A program made the position numbers and the translations under genes. Below the pieces are notes generated by a model, which did not search any database, had not been told where the DNA came from, and saw nothing but the letters and a program-made list of their open reading frames with translations. 64,000 bases of DNA. Origin: Microbacterium invictum. GTDB taxonomy: Bacteria; Actinomycetota; Actinomycetes; Actinomycetales; Microbacteriaceae. The stretch spans positions 2,294,001 to 2,358,000 of the forward strand of contig NZ_JACIFH010000001.1 in NCBI RefSeq assembly GCF_014197265.1, given 5' to 3'. Shown here piece by piece: positions 30,118-39,612 of the stretch; positions within the stretch are counted from its first letter, which is position 1, and every line of letters begins with the position of its first letter.

Positions 30118-31575
30118 ATGGCACCCGATGCAGCGTCGCCCTCGGACCTGACCCGCGGCACGATCGCCCGCTATGCGGCCGGCTCGCTCGGCACGGGCGG
30201 GTTCGCCACGCTGCCGGGCCTGGTCCTCACCTACTATCTGACCGACAACCTCGGCGTCGCCGCGCTCATGGCCGGTGTGATCGTCGCGGCGGCCAAGATC
30301 TGGGACGTCGTGATCGACCCGGTGATCGGTGCGCTGACCGACCGCGACCTGGCCCGGCATGGCAACCGCCGTCGGCTCATGCTGCTCGGGTCGCTGACGA
30401 TCCCGGTGCTGTTCGCGCTGACGTTCGCGGTGCCGCCGGCGCTGGGGCCGGCGTGGGGCGGGGTCTGGGCGCTCGTCGCGTTCCTGATGACGGCCACGGC
30501 GTTCAGCCTGTTCCAGGTGCCGTACATCGCGCTGCCCGCCGAGCTCACCGCGCACTACGATACCCGTACGACGCTGCTGAGCTGGCGGGTCGTGGTGCTC
30601 ACGTTCGCCATCCTGCTGTTCGGCGCGGGCGGCCCGGTGCTGCGCGGCGTCACCGGCGACCCGGCCACCGGGTACCTGCTGATGGGAATCGTCGCCGGCG
30701 TCGTGATCGGCCTGGGCATGCTCGTCGCGACCGGGGTCGCCAGCCGTGCTCGCCGGGTCAGCTCGGCCATGACCGCCGGCGGCACCAGCCACGCCGAGGC
30801 GGCTGAGCTGATGCATGACACGGTCACGCGGCCGAACCGGATTCGGGTGGGCAGGGATGCCACGACCCCCGGCGGCGGGATCCGCGACAACTTCCGCTCG
30901 GCGTGGGAGACGCTGCGACGCAGCCAGCCCTTCCGGGCACTGCTGTCGACCTTCGTGCTGCAGGCCCTCGCGACGGGCATGATGCTCGCCGGCGCCCAGT
31001 ACCTGGCGACCTGGGTGCTGCGCTCGGAAGACGCCGTGACGCTCCTGTTCGTCGCGCTCATCGCCCCGGCTCTGCTGGCGGCGCCCGCCTGGGGCGTGGT
31101 CGCCCGCCGCGTCGGGAAGGAGCGCGCATTCGCGATGGCCAGCGTGCTGTTCGCGGTCGCCGCCCTGTCCACAGCGGGGGCGCTGTGGGTGCCGGGAGCG
31201 TGGATCTACGTGCCGGTGGGCGTCGCGGGCATCGCCTATGCGGGCATGCAGTCGCTGCCGATGGCGATGCTCCCCGATGTGATCAGCCATGACGCCGCCC
31301 GGCACGAGCCCGGCCGCGCCGGCGCATTCGGCGGCGTGTGGACCGCGGGTGAGACCACCGGCTTCGCCCTCGGCGCGGCGGTGCTCTCGATCGTGCTGGC
31401 CACCACCGGATACGTCGCGTCGACCGGCGAGCAGACGGTGACTCAGCCCGAATCGGCCGTCGCGGGCATCGTGATCAGCTTCAGCGTCGTGCCCGCGGCA
31501 CTCATCGCGCTGAGCCTGATCGGGCTCGCCCGATACCGGCTGCGGCGCAGCGACATCGAGCCGGATGCCCGGTGA
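30118..31575 (+). CDS. MFS transporter, GPH/MelB-like
   Basis: A 485-residue permease with 12 predicted helices. The loop after helix 2 reads DPVIGALTDRDLARHGNRRR, matching the D..IG...D......G..R signature of the glycoside-pentoside-hexuronide:cation symporter group. A cytosolic linker (about residues 205-255) separates the two halves. The substrate is probably a sugar or glycoside but is not defined. The second-half motif MLPDVISHDAARH is also family-like. The gene stands alone between hairpins. Confidence 0.85.
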   Translation: MAPDAASPSDLTRGTIARYAAGSLGTGGFATLPGLVLTYYLTDNLGVAALMAGVIVAAAKIWDVVIDPVIGALTDRDLARHGNRRRLMLLGSLTIPVLFALTFAVPPALGPAWGGVWALVAFLMTATAFSLFQVPYIALPAELTAHYDTRTTLLSWRVVVLTFAILLFGAGGPVLRGVTGDPATGYLLMGIVAGVVIGLGMLVATGVASRARRVSSAMTAGGTSHAEAAELMHDTVTRPNRIRVGRDATTPGGGIRDNFRSAWETLRRSQPFRALLSTFVLQALATGMMLAGAQYLATWVLRSEDAVTLLFVALIAPALLAAPAWGVVARRVGKERAFAMASVLFAVAALSTAGALWVPGAWIYVPVGVAGIAYAGMQSLPMAMLPDVISHDAARHEPGRAGAFGGVWTAGETTGFALGAAVLSIVLATTGYVASTGEQTVTQPESAVAGIVISFSVVPAALIALSLIGLARYRLRRSDIEPDAR

Positions 31576-31639
31576 CCGGGCGCGGAGGTCGGCCGCCGGT
31601 GGCGACGTAGGCTGAGATGTCCGACCCGAAGGAGAGCCC

Positions 31640-33400
31640 GTGACGACCGACCTGCCCGACGCGCGATCCGCGGTCGCGCCATCGCCCGATGCGGCGTCGC
31701 ATGCCGCACCGTCGTCTGCTGCGCCGTCTGCCGATGACCGGAGGCGAATGGATGCCGCGATCGCCGACCTCGGCACCGGCAGCCGCACCTGGAGCCTCCT
31801 GACGCTCGGCCAGCGCCGAACGGTCATCCGCCGGATCCGGGCTGCGGTCGTCGGACTCGTCGAAGAGTGGGCGGACGTCGCGGCGACCTCGAAGGGACTG
31901 GAACCGGGTCACCCGCTGCGCGGCGAGGAGTGGCTGTCGGGGCCCTACGCCGCCCTGGTCGCGCTGGACGCGTATGCGGACACGCTCGGTGCGCTGGCGC
32001 GCGGTGCGAGTCCGCTCGACGGCGTCAAGTTCGGCGCGGCTCCGGGTGGTCGTACCGTGGTGCACACCTCGCCGCTGAACGGGACCGATGCTCTGCTGCT
32101 GTCGGGGTTCACGACCGAGGTCTGGCTCGAGCCGGGCGTCTCACCGCAGCGGGCGCGCGACAGTGCGGGCCTCGGGCAGCGTACCCCGTCGACCGCCGGT
32201 GGGGTCGGGATCGTCCTGGGCGCCGGGAACGTCTCGTCCATCCCATTCCTGGACGTGCTCTACGAGCTGCTGGCGTTCAACCGGACCGTGCTGCTGAAGG
32301 TGAATCCGACGCAGGATGCGCTCGTTCCGGTCTTCGAGCGCGCCCTCGCCCCGCTGATCGAGCCGGGTTTCCTGCGCATCGTGACCGGTGGGGGCGATGT
32401 GGGCGCATACCTCACCCGGCATCCATCGATCGACCACGTCCACGTCACCGGATCCGAGGCCACCTTCCGGGCGATCGTCCCCGAACTGGCGGTGCCGATC
32501 AGCGCGGAACTCGGCGGGGTGTCGCCGATCATCGTCGTGCCCGGCCCGTGGAGCGATGCCGACCTGCGCTACCAGGCCGAGCACATCGTGACGATGCGAC
32601 TGCAGAACAGCGGCCACAACTGCATCGCCGGTCAGGTGGTGCTTGTGAGCGCCGACTGGCCCCAGCGCGAGGCCTTCCTGCGCGAGCTGCGGGCGGCATA
32701 CGAGCGGGCACCGCAGCGGCCGATCTGGTATCCGAACAGCGAGAAGAGCATGGCGCGGGCGCGCGAGGCGTACCCGGATGCGACCGTGTGCGCGGGTACG
32801 CGTCTGCTGGTGGAACTGGACGAGGGGGCGGATGCCACGGCAGTGGAGTCGACGGAGTACTTCGCCCCGGTGCTCGGCGTGGTGTCGTTGCCGGGTCGCG
32901 GGCGCGCCTTCCTCGACGCCGCCGTCGACCATGCGAACGAGAAGCTGCACGGCGCCCTCGGTGCGAACATCCTGATCGAGCCGCGAGTTCATGCCGCACT
33001 CGGCATGGACTTCGAGCGCGCGCTGGAGCGGCTGCGCTACGGGACGATCGCGGTCAACGCGTGGACGGCCTTCGGGTTCTTGACGCCCACCGCGACGTGG
33101 GGCGCGTTCCCGGGCGGCACCGTGGACGATGCGCCCAGCGGCATCGGCGTCGTGCACAACGCCCTGCTGCTCGACAGGGTCGAGCGGACTATCGTGCGCG
33201 GGCCGTTCCGGCCGTTCCCGCGCTCGATCATCTCGCTGCTCGACACCCGTCGGCTGACGCACGGGTCGGTGCTGCCGAAGCCGCCGTGGTTCGTGACCGC
33301 ACGCACCGGTGCCGCCGTATGCGAGGGCTTCACCCGCTTCCGCGCCGACGGCAACTGGCCGCGCATGGCCGTGACACTGGTGAAGGCCTTCGGCGCCTGA
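31640..33400 (+). CDS. Aldehyde dehydrogenase superfamily protein
   Basis: A 586-residue NAD(P)-dependent oxidoreductase, longer than the ~500-residue norm. GTG 31640 follows GAAGGAGA. The first ~35 residues are an Ala/Ser/Pro-rich extension. The core has the cofactor segment GIVLGAGNVSSIPFLDVLYE, HVTGSEATFRAI, the glutamate motif SAELGGVSPIIVV and the catalytic Cys in NSGHNCIAGQVV. Sequence differs from classical ALDHs around the active-site Glu, and substrate is unknown. It is convergent with the helicase gene. Confidence 0.85.
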   Translation: MTTDLPDARSAVAPSPDAASHAAPSSAAPSADDRRRMDAAIADLGTGSRTWSLLTLGQRRTVIRRIRAAVVGLVEEWADVAATSKGLEPGHPLRGEEWLSGPYAALVALDAYADTLGALARGASPLDGVKFGAAPGGRTVVHTSPLNGTDALLLSGFTTEVWLEPGVSPQRARDSAGLGQRTPSTAGGVGIVLGAGNVSSIPFLDVLYELLAFNRTVLLKVNPTQDALVPVFERALAPLIEPGFLRIVTGGGDVGAYLTRHPSIDHVHVTGSEATFRAIVPELAVPISAELGGVSPIIVVPGPWSDADLRYQAEHIVTMRLQNSGHNCIAGQVVLVSADWPQREAFLRELRAAYERAPQRPIWYPNSEKSMARAREAYPDATVCAGTRLLVELDEGADATAVESTEYFAPVLGVVSLPGRGRAFLDAAVDHANEKLHGALGANILIEPRVHAALGMDFERALERLRYGTIAVNAWTAFGFLTPTATWGAFPGGTVDDAPSGIGVVHNALLLDRVERTIVRGPFRPFPRSIISLLDTRRLTHGSVLPKPPWFVTARTGAAVCEGFTRFRADGNWPRMAVTLVKAFGA

Positions 33401-33442
33401 GCGCACGTGCCGTCGTTCCGGCGCCGAGTGCGTATGAGCGAC

Positions 33443-33493
33443 GTCGAGTGCGTGCGTTCCACCGGCGTGAGGCCGATGGGCGCATCACTCGAC
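33443..33493. terminator. Possible bidirectional terminator between convergent genes
   Basis: GTCGAGTG (33443-33450) and CACTCGAC (33486-33493) form an 8-bp perfect stem with a 35-nt loop in the gap between the convergent aldehyde dehydrogenase and helicase genes. The long loop makes this tentative. Confidence 0.35.
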
Positions 33494-33521
33494 GCGCGTC
33501 ATGCGCGATCGGGGCGAGGGG

Positions 33522-35078
33522 TCAGCGACCGCCGCGGCGGTTGCCGCCGTTCGGGCGGACGACCGAGCCGACCGTGAGCTTGCTTCCGGACTGCGAGGCG
33601 CGACGCCCCGCGGTGCGGGCGTTACCCGAACCGGCGGGCCGATCCGACGCATGAGTGCGCTCGGTGTGCGGACGCGCCGGACGATCGGTGCGGGCGCCGC
33701 CGGCTGCAGCCGGACGACCCTGGCGCTCCGTGCGCGGCTGACCCTGGCCACCGCGCCCGGACTGACCGCGACCGCCCTGGCCCTCGCGACGCTGTCCGTC
33801 ACGACCCTGGCCGTCGCGCGCGGCGCGCTTGCGCTGCGCGTTCGCGCCCTGGCTCTTGCCGCCACCGCGCTGCGGCTCGACGCGCGGCACGGGCTTCACG
33901 TATTCGGCCACCTCACCCACGAGCTCGGTGACCTCGGCCGACGTCGCCGTCACCGCGATGGGGCTCACGGAGATCGCGGCCTTGCGCAGCAGATCCTTGA
34001 CATCGCGCTGCTGCTCGGGAAGGACGATCGTGACGACCGAGCCCTCCGCGCCCGCGCGCGCCGTACGGCCCGAGCGGTGCAGGTACGCCTTGTGCTCGGC
34101 AGGCGGGTCGACGTGGATGACCAGTTCGACATCGTCCACGTGCACGCCGCGGGCGGCGACGTCGGTGGCGACGAGAACCCGGGCCGTGCCGGCCGAGAAC
34201 GCGGCGAGGTTGCGGTCGCGCTGCGGCTGCGACAGGTTGCCGTGGAGGTCGACGGAGGGGATACCCTCGTCGGTCAGCTGGCGGGCCAGCTTCTTGGCCT
34301 GGTGCTTGGTGCGCATGAACAGGATGCGCCGTCCCGTGCCCGATGCGAGCATCTTCACGAGGTCTTTCTTGGCATCCGTCCCACTGGCGAGGAACACGTG
34401 GTGGGTCATCGCGGCCACGGGCGAGTGCGCCTCGTCGACCGAGTGCATCACCGGGTTCTGCAGGAAGCGCTTGACGAGCTTGTCGACCCCGTTGTCCAGC
34501 GTCGCGCTGAACAGCAGGCGCTGGCCGCCGGTGGGCGTCTTGTCGAGGATGCGGGTGACCACCGGGAGGAACCCGAGGTCGGCCATGTGGTCGGCCTCGT
34601 CGATGACGGTGATCTCGACGGCGTCGAGCTTCGCGTAGCCCTGCTTCATGAGGTCTTCGAGACGGCCGGGGCAGGCCACGACGATGTCGACACCGGAGTT
34701 CAGCGCCTGCACTTGGCGGCTCTGATTGACCCCGCCGAAAATGGTGGTGGTCTTGAGGCCGTAGGCCGCGGCGAGCGGCTCGAGAACGGCGTTGATCTGG
34801 GTGGCCAGCTCGCGGGTCGGGGCGAGCACGAGGCCCAGGATCCGGCCCGAGCGGCGGGTGCCGCCGGCGAGCTCGCCGCCGAGGCGGGCGACCATGGGGA
34901 TGGAGAAGGCGAGGGTCTTGCCCGAGCCGGTCTTGCCGCGGCCGAGCACGTCGCGCCCGGCGAGCGTGTCGGGCAGCGTGTCGACCTGGATCGGGAACGC
35001 GGAGGTCTTGCCCTCGGCGGCGAGCGCCTCGACGAGAGCGGTGGGCACGCCGAGCGTGCGGAAAGAAGTATCAGTCAT
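33522..35078 (-). CDS. DEAD-box RNA helicase
   Basis: A 518-residue ATP-dependent RNA helicase. The start is ATG 35078 (MTDTSFRTLGVP), since the longer frame upstream lacks family similarity. Motifs in order: Q-motif FRTLGVPTALVEALAAEGKT...FPIQ, Walker A GRGKTGSGKT, PTRELA, CPGRL, DEAD (VIDEADHM), SAT, and HRSGRTARAG. After about residue 400 a basic Arg/Gly/Gln-rich tail (repeated GRDGQRREGQGGRGQ-type) should bind RNA. Such proteins act in ribosome assembly, RNA decay or cold adaptation. About 200 nt upstream holds no other gene. Confidence 0.94.
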   Translation of the reverse strand: MTDTSFRTLGVPTALVEALAAEGKTSAFPIQVDTLPDTLAGRDVLGRGKTGSGKTLAFSIPMVARLGGELAGGTRRSGRILGLVLAPTRELATQINAVLEPLAAAYGLKTTTIFGGVNQSRQVQALNSGVDIVVACPGRLEDLMKQGYAKLDAVEITVIDEADHMADLGFLPVVTRILDKTPTGGQRLLFSATLDNGVDKLVKRFLQNPVMHSVDEAHSPVAAMTHHVFLASGTDAKKDLVKMLASGTGRRILFMRTKHQAKKLARQLTDEGIPSVDLHGNLSQPQRDRNLAAFSAGTARVLVATDVAARGVHVDDVELVIHVDPPAEHKAYLHRSGRTARAGAEGSVVTIVLPEQQRDVKDLLRKAAISVSPIAVTATSAEVTELVGEVAEYVKPVPRVEPQRGGGKSQGANAQRKRAARDGQGRDGQRREGQGGRGQSGRGGQGQPRTERQGRPAAAGGARTDRPARPHTERTHASDRPAGSGNARTAGRRASQSGSKLTVGSVVRPNGGNRRGGR

Positions 35079-35280
35079 CAGGGAGTTTCTGAGCACACGG
35101 TGGTGCCCTGTCGGTGGCCCGGGTGCGGAAGTGCACACGGGGTCGCCGTACGAAGAATGTCAGCCGACTTCGTCCCAGAGGACGGCGGCGAGGGAAGCGT
35201 TCTACGACGCGAGAAACGCGGGTGAGAGCGTTGCAAGTGCTTTCAGCGTAGCAGTAGCGGGCTGAGTGGATGCCGGGGCG

Positions 35281-36255
35281 TCAGCGGAAGCGGTCGGTGG
35301 CAGCCCGCAGCGCGCGGGCGATGCCGGGCTCCGATGCCGCGTGCGACGCATCGGGGACGACGACGAACTCGGCCTCGGGCCACGCCCGGTGCAGATCCCA
35401 TGCGGTCATCATCGGCGTGCACACGTCGTGACGCCCCTGCACGATCACGGCCGGGATGTGCCGGATCGCGGCCACGTCCTCGATCAGCTGCCCCTCGCGG
35501 AACCAGCCGCCGTTGACGAAGTAATGATTCTCGATGCGGGCGAATGCGACAGCGGCATCCGGAGTCGACATGGATGCCACGAGGTCGGGGTCCGGGTTCA
35601 GCGTGAGCGTCGCCGCCTCCCACGTGGTCCAGGCCACGCCGGCGGGCCGGTGCACGGCAGGGTCGGTGTCACTCAGCCGCCGGTGGTACGCATCGATCAT
35701 GCGCGAGCGCTCGAGCACCGGGATGGGCCCGAGGAACTGCTCCCACAGGTCGGGGTACAGCGCTGCGGCACCGCCCTCGTAGAACCACTCCAGCTCGTGC
35801 CGGCGCAGGGTGAAGATGCCGCGCAGCACGATCTCGGTCACCGCGCCGGGGTGACACTGCGCGTACGCGAGCGCCAGCGCGCTGCCCCACGAGCCGCCGA
35901 AGACCTGCCAGCGGTCGATGCCGAGGTTGCGGCGCAGCAGTTCCATGTCGGCGACCAGGTGCCAGGTCGTGTTGAACCGCAGGTCGGGGGCCGGTTCGCT
36001 GACATGCGGCGTGCTCTTGCCGCAGCCGCGCTGGTCGAACAGCACGATGCGGTAGACCTCGGGGTCGAAGAACCGGCGGTGCCAGTCGCTCGTGCCGCCG
36101 CCGGGCCCGCCGTGCAGGAAGACGACCGGCTTGCCGTCCGGGTTGCCGGACTGCTCCCAATACACCCGCTGCCCGTCCCCCGCCAGCAGGAAGCCTGTCT
36201 CGTAGGGCTCGATCGGCGGGTACAGGATCTCGTCGAGGTGGGCGGGCGCGGTCAC
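35281..36255 (-). CDS. pip: Proline iminopeptidase
   Basis: A 324-residue alpha/beta-hydrolase that removes N-terminal proline from peptides. The oxyanion/HGGPG motif is VVFLHGGPGGGTSDWH, the nucleophile Ser is in FGGSWGSALALAYA, the Asp in VQGRHDVCTP and the His in VPDASHAASEP. The start is GTG 36255 (VTAPAHLDEIL), overlapping the upstream metallopeptidase stop as GTGA; GGGAGGAGACC provides a ribosome site. Length is typical. Coupling with a membrane zinc peptidase suggests shared peptide turnover (inference). Confidence 0.93.
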   Translation of the reverse strand: MTAPAHLDEILYPPIEPYETGFLLAGDGQRVYWEQSGNPDGKPVVFLHGGPGGGTSDWHRRFFDPEVYRIVLFDQRGCGKSTPHVSEPAPDLRFNTTWHLVADMELLRRNLGIDRWQVFGGSWGSALALAYAQCHPGAVTEIVLRGIFTLRRHELEWFYEGGAAALYPDLWEQFLGPIPVLERSRMIDAYHRRLSDTDPAVHRPAGVAWTTWEAATLTLNPDPDLVASMSTPDAAVAFARIENHYFVNGGWFREGQLIEDVAAIRHIPAVIVQGRHDVCTPMMTAWDLHRAWPEAEFVVVPDASHAASEPGIARALRAATDRFR

Positions 36256-37124
36256 AGGTCTCCTCCCGAGACGCCGAAGGTGTCGCACGCTCCGGCGCCG
36301 TACTGGTAGCCGACGGTGAACCAGCGCTGCCGCTGCTCACTCGATCCGTGGGTCCAGCTCTCGGGATTGACCACGCCGGACTGCGACTGGATGTTGTCAT
36401 CGCCCACCGTCGCCGCCGCGGCCAGCGCGTCCTGCAGCTGCGCCTCGGTCGGCTCCTGCAGGAATGTCACCCCGTTCTCGTCCTCGACGGTCGCGGCGTC
36501 GGCCACCCACGCCCCGGCAAAGCAGTCGGCCTGCAGCTCGATCCGCACGCCGTTGCTGTCGGGACCGGTGCCGTTGCTGGGATTGGCGTCCATGACACCG
36601 GTGATCTGCTGGATGTGGTGGCCCCATTCATGCGCCAGCACGTACATCTGCGCGAGCGGGCCGGCCTCGGTGCCGAACTGCTGCCGCAGGATCCCGAAGA
36701 ACGTAGGGTCGATGTAGACGGTCTCCTCGGGTGGGCAGTAGAAGGGCCCTGTCGCGTTGGACGCCGTACCGCACCGGCTCGACGCCTGACCGTCGACCAC
36801 GATGAGCTGTGGTGCACGGTACCCCTGCACGGTGTCGTCCCAGAACCCGTTGAGCACGAGCTCGGTCGCCGCCATGCGGCAGTCGTCGTTCGCGTTGGCG
36901 TCGGCCCCGGTGTCGCACTGCGCGATCTCGGCGCCGCCGTCACCCGCGGTGCCGAGTCCACCGCCGGCCAGCAGCGATCCGGCGTCACCGCCGGTGAACA
37001 GCTGCAGCAGGATCACCGCGATGACGCCGAGGCCGCCGACGCCGGCACCGCCGGCGATCAGTCCGCCGCGGCCGCGCCGCTTGGCGGTGTGGCCGCTCAC
37101 GTCCGCGTTGCTGTTGAACGTCAT
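36252..37124 (-). CDS. Neutral zinc metallopeptidase (YpfJ-like)
   Basis: A 290-residue protein with one N-terminal membrane helix (about residues 20-45, after a basic RRGRGG segment) and an extracytoplasmic peptidase domain. The zinc site is LAHEWGHHIQ with a downstream Glu/Asp segment VRIELQADCFAGAW. It belongs to the putative neutral zinc metallopeptidase family, whose substrates are unknown. ATG 37124 is the only good start. It overlaps pip by GTGA and is divergent from the antiporter gene. Confidence 0.9.
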   Translation of the reverse strand: MTFNSNADVSGHTAKRRGRGGLIAGGAGVGGLGVIAVILLQLFTGGDAGSLLAGGGLGTAGDGGAEIAQCDTGADANANDDCRMAATELVLNGFWDDTVQGYRAPQLIVVDGQASSRCGTASNATGPFYCPPEETVYIDPTFFGILRQQFGTEAGPLAQMYVLAHEWGHHIQQITGVMDANPSNGTGPDSNGVRIELQADCFAGAWVADAATVEDENGVTFLQEPTEAQLQDALAAAATVGDDNIQSQSGVVNPESWTHGSSEQRQRWFTVGYQYGAGACDTFGVSGGDL

Positions 37125-37297
37125 GCGCTCACCGTACAACGGCATGAGGGTGCGGGCGAGGAGGATGGATGCCGGTGGCGCACACCGCTTCTCCCCGATA
37201 TGCCGGCACGGCAATAGGCTCTGTCCATGAGTTTGTGCGCGACAGCCGGTGCCGCCGACGCGACAGCTCTGCGGCCGGCAGACGGAACGCCGCGCTG

Positions 37298-38983
37298 ATG
37301 GAGCCGCTGACCGCATTCGTGATCGGTGTGATCGTGATCGCCGTCTCCACGGTGCTGGCGCGGCGCCTGGGCATCGCCGCGCCGCTCATCCTCGTCGCGA
37401 TCGGGCTGCTGGCCTCGCTGTTCCTCCCGCCGATCGAGGTCGATCCCGAGCTGATCCTCGTCGGCATCCTGCCACCCCTGCTGTACTCCGCCGCGGTGCG
37501 GATGCCGGCGCTCGAGTTCCGCCGCGACGCACTGCCGATCACGGGCCTCGCGGTGCTGCTCGTGGTGATCAGCGCGCTGCTGCTGGGCGCGCTGTTCTTC
37601 GTCGCCGTGCCCGGCCTGGGCTTCCCGCTCGCCGTCGCGATGGGCGCGATCCTGAGCCCGACCGACGCCGTGGCGACCTCGATCGTCAAGAAGCTCGGCG
37701 TCTCGCCGCGCGTGGTCACGATGCTCGAGGGCGAGAGCCTGCTCAACGACGCGACGGCACTCGTGCTGCTGCGCAGCGCGGTCGCCGCCGTCGCCGCCGG
37801 TTTCTCGTTCTGGGGCACGGTCGGCGCTTTCGCGTGGGGCGTGCTGGCCGCCGTCGTGGTCGGCGTCTTCATCGGACTCATCAACCTGCGGGTGCGCCGC
37901 TGGATCACCGACCCGGGCGCGAACACCGCTCTCGGGTTCGTCGTGCCGTTCATCGCCTACTTCCCCACCGAGCACCTCGGCGGCTCGGGCCTGGTCGCCG
38001 CCGTCGCGGCCGGCATCACGACGGGGCAGGGCGCGACCCGATGGTTCACCCCCGAACAGCGACTCTCCGACGAGCACAACTGGCGCACCGTCGAACTGCT
38101 GCTCGAGGGCGCGGTGTTCCTCATCATGGGCCTCGAGCTGCGCGACCTCGTCACGGCCAACCTCGAGGAGCACAACGGCGTCGGCACCGCTCTGGCCCTG
38201 GCGGCCGCGTCGCTCGGCATCGTGCTCGCCGTGCGGGCTGTGTACGTCTCGGTTCTGGTGCTGTGGCAGGGGAGGCGCGCACGAACCCATCAGCGCGAGC
38301 GCCTCCACCTGATCTCCGACCGGCTCGACCAGCTCGACGAGGTCGCGCTGCCCGGCCGCGCACGCAGCCGGGTGGCCGGCATGCGCTCCCGCCTCACGCG
38401 TGGGTTCAACGACCTGGACTACTACCAGGCGTCCGCGCTCGGCTGGAAGCACGGCACGGTGATCGTCTGGGCCGGCATGCGCGGCGTCGTCACGCTGGCC
38501 GCGGCCCAGACGCTGCCGGCATCCACCCCCTCCCGCGAACTCGTCGTGTTCACCGCGTTCCTCGTCGCGCTGCTGAGCCTGCTCGGTCAGGGACTCACGC
38601 TGCCTGCACTGATCCGGTGGCTGCGGATTCCGGCATCCATCGACCCGATCGCGGGGCGCGCCGAGCAGGAGCAGCTCGACGACGAACTTCACGCCGCCGC
38701 CCTCGAGGCCCTGCGGCCGGGCCTGACCGACGCGCACGGTGTGCCGTTCCCGGCCGAGCTGCTCGAGACGGTCAGCGAGCGACTGGCCCAACCGCCTCGC
38801 GAGGATCCGGCGGTGACCACTCGGGCCGTCATCGACCTGCGGATCGCGCTGATCGAGGTGATGCGCAGGCACCTCACCGAGCTGGCGAAGGAGGGTGGGT
38901 ACTCCTCGGCCACGGTGCGTGTCGTGCTCGCCCAGCTCGATGCGGATCAGCTCAGCCTCGAGGTGCGGCGCGGCGAGGAGTGA
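37298..38983 (+). CDS. CPA1-type Na+/H+ antiporter
   Basis: A 561-residue monovalent cation/proton antiporter with about 12 helices. Characteristic motifs are GAILSPTDAVATSIVKKLG and LEGESLLNDATALVLL, the latter holding the ND pair of electroneutral CPA1 exchangers, and GMRGVVTLAAA. A cytosolic C-terminal domain (about residues 440-561) is helical and charged. The start is ATG 37298 (MEPLTAFVIG). It contributes to pH and sodium homeostasis. It stands alone. Confidence 0.92.
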   Translation: MEPLTAFVIGVIVIAVSTVLARRLGIAAPLILVAIGLLASLFLPPIEVDPELILVGILPPLLYSAAVRMPALEFRRDALPITGLAVLLVVISALLLGALFFVAVPGLGFPLAVAMGAILSPTDAVATSIVKKLGVSPRVVTMLEGESLLNDATALVLLRSAVAAVAAGFSFWGTVGAFAWGVLAAVVVGVFIGLINLRVRRWITDPGANTALGFVVPFIAYFPTEHLGGSGLVAAVAAGITTGQGATRWFTPEQRLSDEHNWRTVELLLEGAVFLIMGLELRDLVTANLEEHNGVGTALALAAASLGIVLAVRAVYVSVLVLWQGRRARTHQRERLHLISDRLDQLDEVALPGRARSRVAGMRSRLTRGFNDLDYYQASALGWKHGTVIVWAGMRGVVTLAAAQTLPASTPSRELVVFTAFLVALLSLLGQGLTLPALIRWLRIPASIDPIAGRAEQEQLDDELHAAALEALRPGLTDAHGVPFPAELLETVSERLAQPPREDPAVTTRAVIDLRIALIEVMRRHLTELAKEGGYSSATVRVVLAQLDADQLSLEVRRGEE

Positions 38984-39086
38984 GACTGCGGCGCGACGTG
39001 TCGGCCGTCGTTGCGGCGCATGCCACAAGATGTGGCGCACAGCGCGCCGGTCGACCTGTGAGAATGGACGCGAGCAAGGAGTGAGC

Positions 39087-39536
39087 ATGAGCAGCGATCA
39101 GGTGGATGCCGCGACCCACGCGCCCGGCGACTATGCCGAGAGTCACACGATGCCGCTGCCCGCCGACGTGGCAGAGCTGCCCGAGGGACTGGCCGAGCTG
39201 CAGCAGAACCCGGAGTGGTGGGCGGCGCGTCCGGCCGGCGCCCGTCTGGTCGGCCTGGTCGTCTCACGCGACAACATGCCCAGTGTCGCGGTGCAGCGCG
39301 AAGCACTCGCGCAGTTCGGGGTGGCGATCGACGGCTTCCGGCATCCCGCACCCGAGACCGGGGAGAGCTGGATCGAGCGCCTCACCCGCCTCTTCGGCCG
39401 CCTCGGGCCCGGCGACGTGGTGGTGGTCGCCGACAAGCACGCACTCGGGCGCAACACCGACGAAGAGGTGCGGACGATCGGCGAGCTCCGCCGCCGCGGC
39501 GTCATCGTGAAGGTGCTCGGCACCGACCGGCACTGA
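39087..39536 (+). CDS. Resolvase-like N-terminal-domain protein
   Basis: A 149-residue protein. ATG 39087 follows AAGGAG. After ~50 variable residues it shows the serine-recombinase fold pattern: ARLVGLVVSRDNMPSVAVQREAL at the position of the catalytic strand, GDVVVVADKHALGRNTDEEVRTIGELRRRG matching the DRLGR segment, and VIVKVLG. The DNA-binding helix-turn-helix is absent, and the usual Y-A/T-R-V-S-T start is replaced by VVSRDN, so recombinase activity is doubtful. It could be a dimerisation or regulatory relic. Function unknown. Confidence 0.6.
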   Translation: MSSDQVDAATHAPGDYAESHTMPLPADVAELPEGLAELQQNPEWWAARPAGARLVGLVVSRDNMPSVAVQREALAQFGVAIDGFRHPAPETGESWIERLTRLFGRLGPGDVVVVADKHALGRNTDEEVRTIGELRRRGVIVKVLGTDRH

Positions 39537-39561
39537 CCGGGCCGCAGTCGAGGCGACGCCC

Positions 39562-39606
39562 CGGTTCGCGGTAGCCCCTCGGGGCGCGGTTCGCGGTAGC
39601 CCCTCG
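39562..39606 (+). repeat. Two 20-bp direct repeats, period 25
   Basis: CGGTTCGCGGTAGCCCCTCG occurs at 39562-39581 and identically at 39587-39606. It directly precedes the 84-bp repeat array and has no coding frame. Confidence 0.8.
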
Positions 39607-39612
39607 AATCGT

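Noticed and set aside
33400..33521. A small gene between aldehyde dehydrogenase and helicase
   Set aside because: No ribosome site plus start with a sensible product; the gap is explained by convergent transcription.
37121..39088. A 655-codon minus-strand frame opposite the antiporter
   Set aside because: The translation is His/Arg/Asp-rich with no family features; the plus-strand antiporter has all its membrane motifs.
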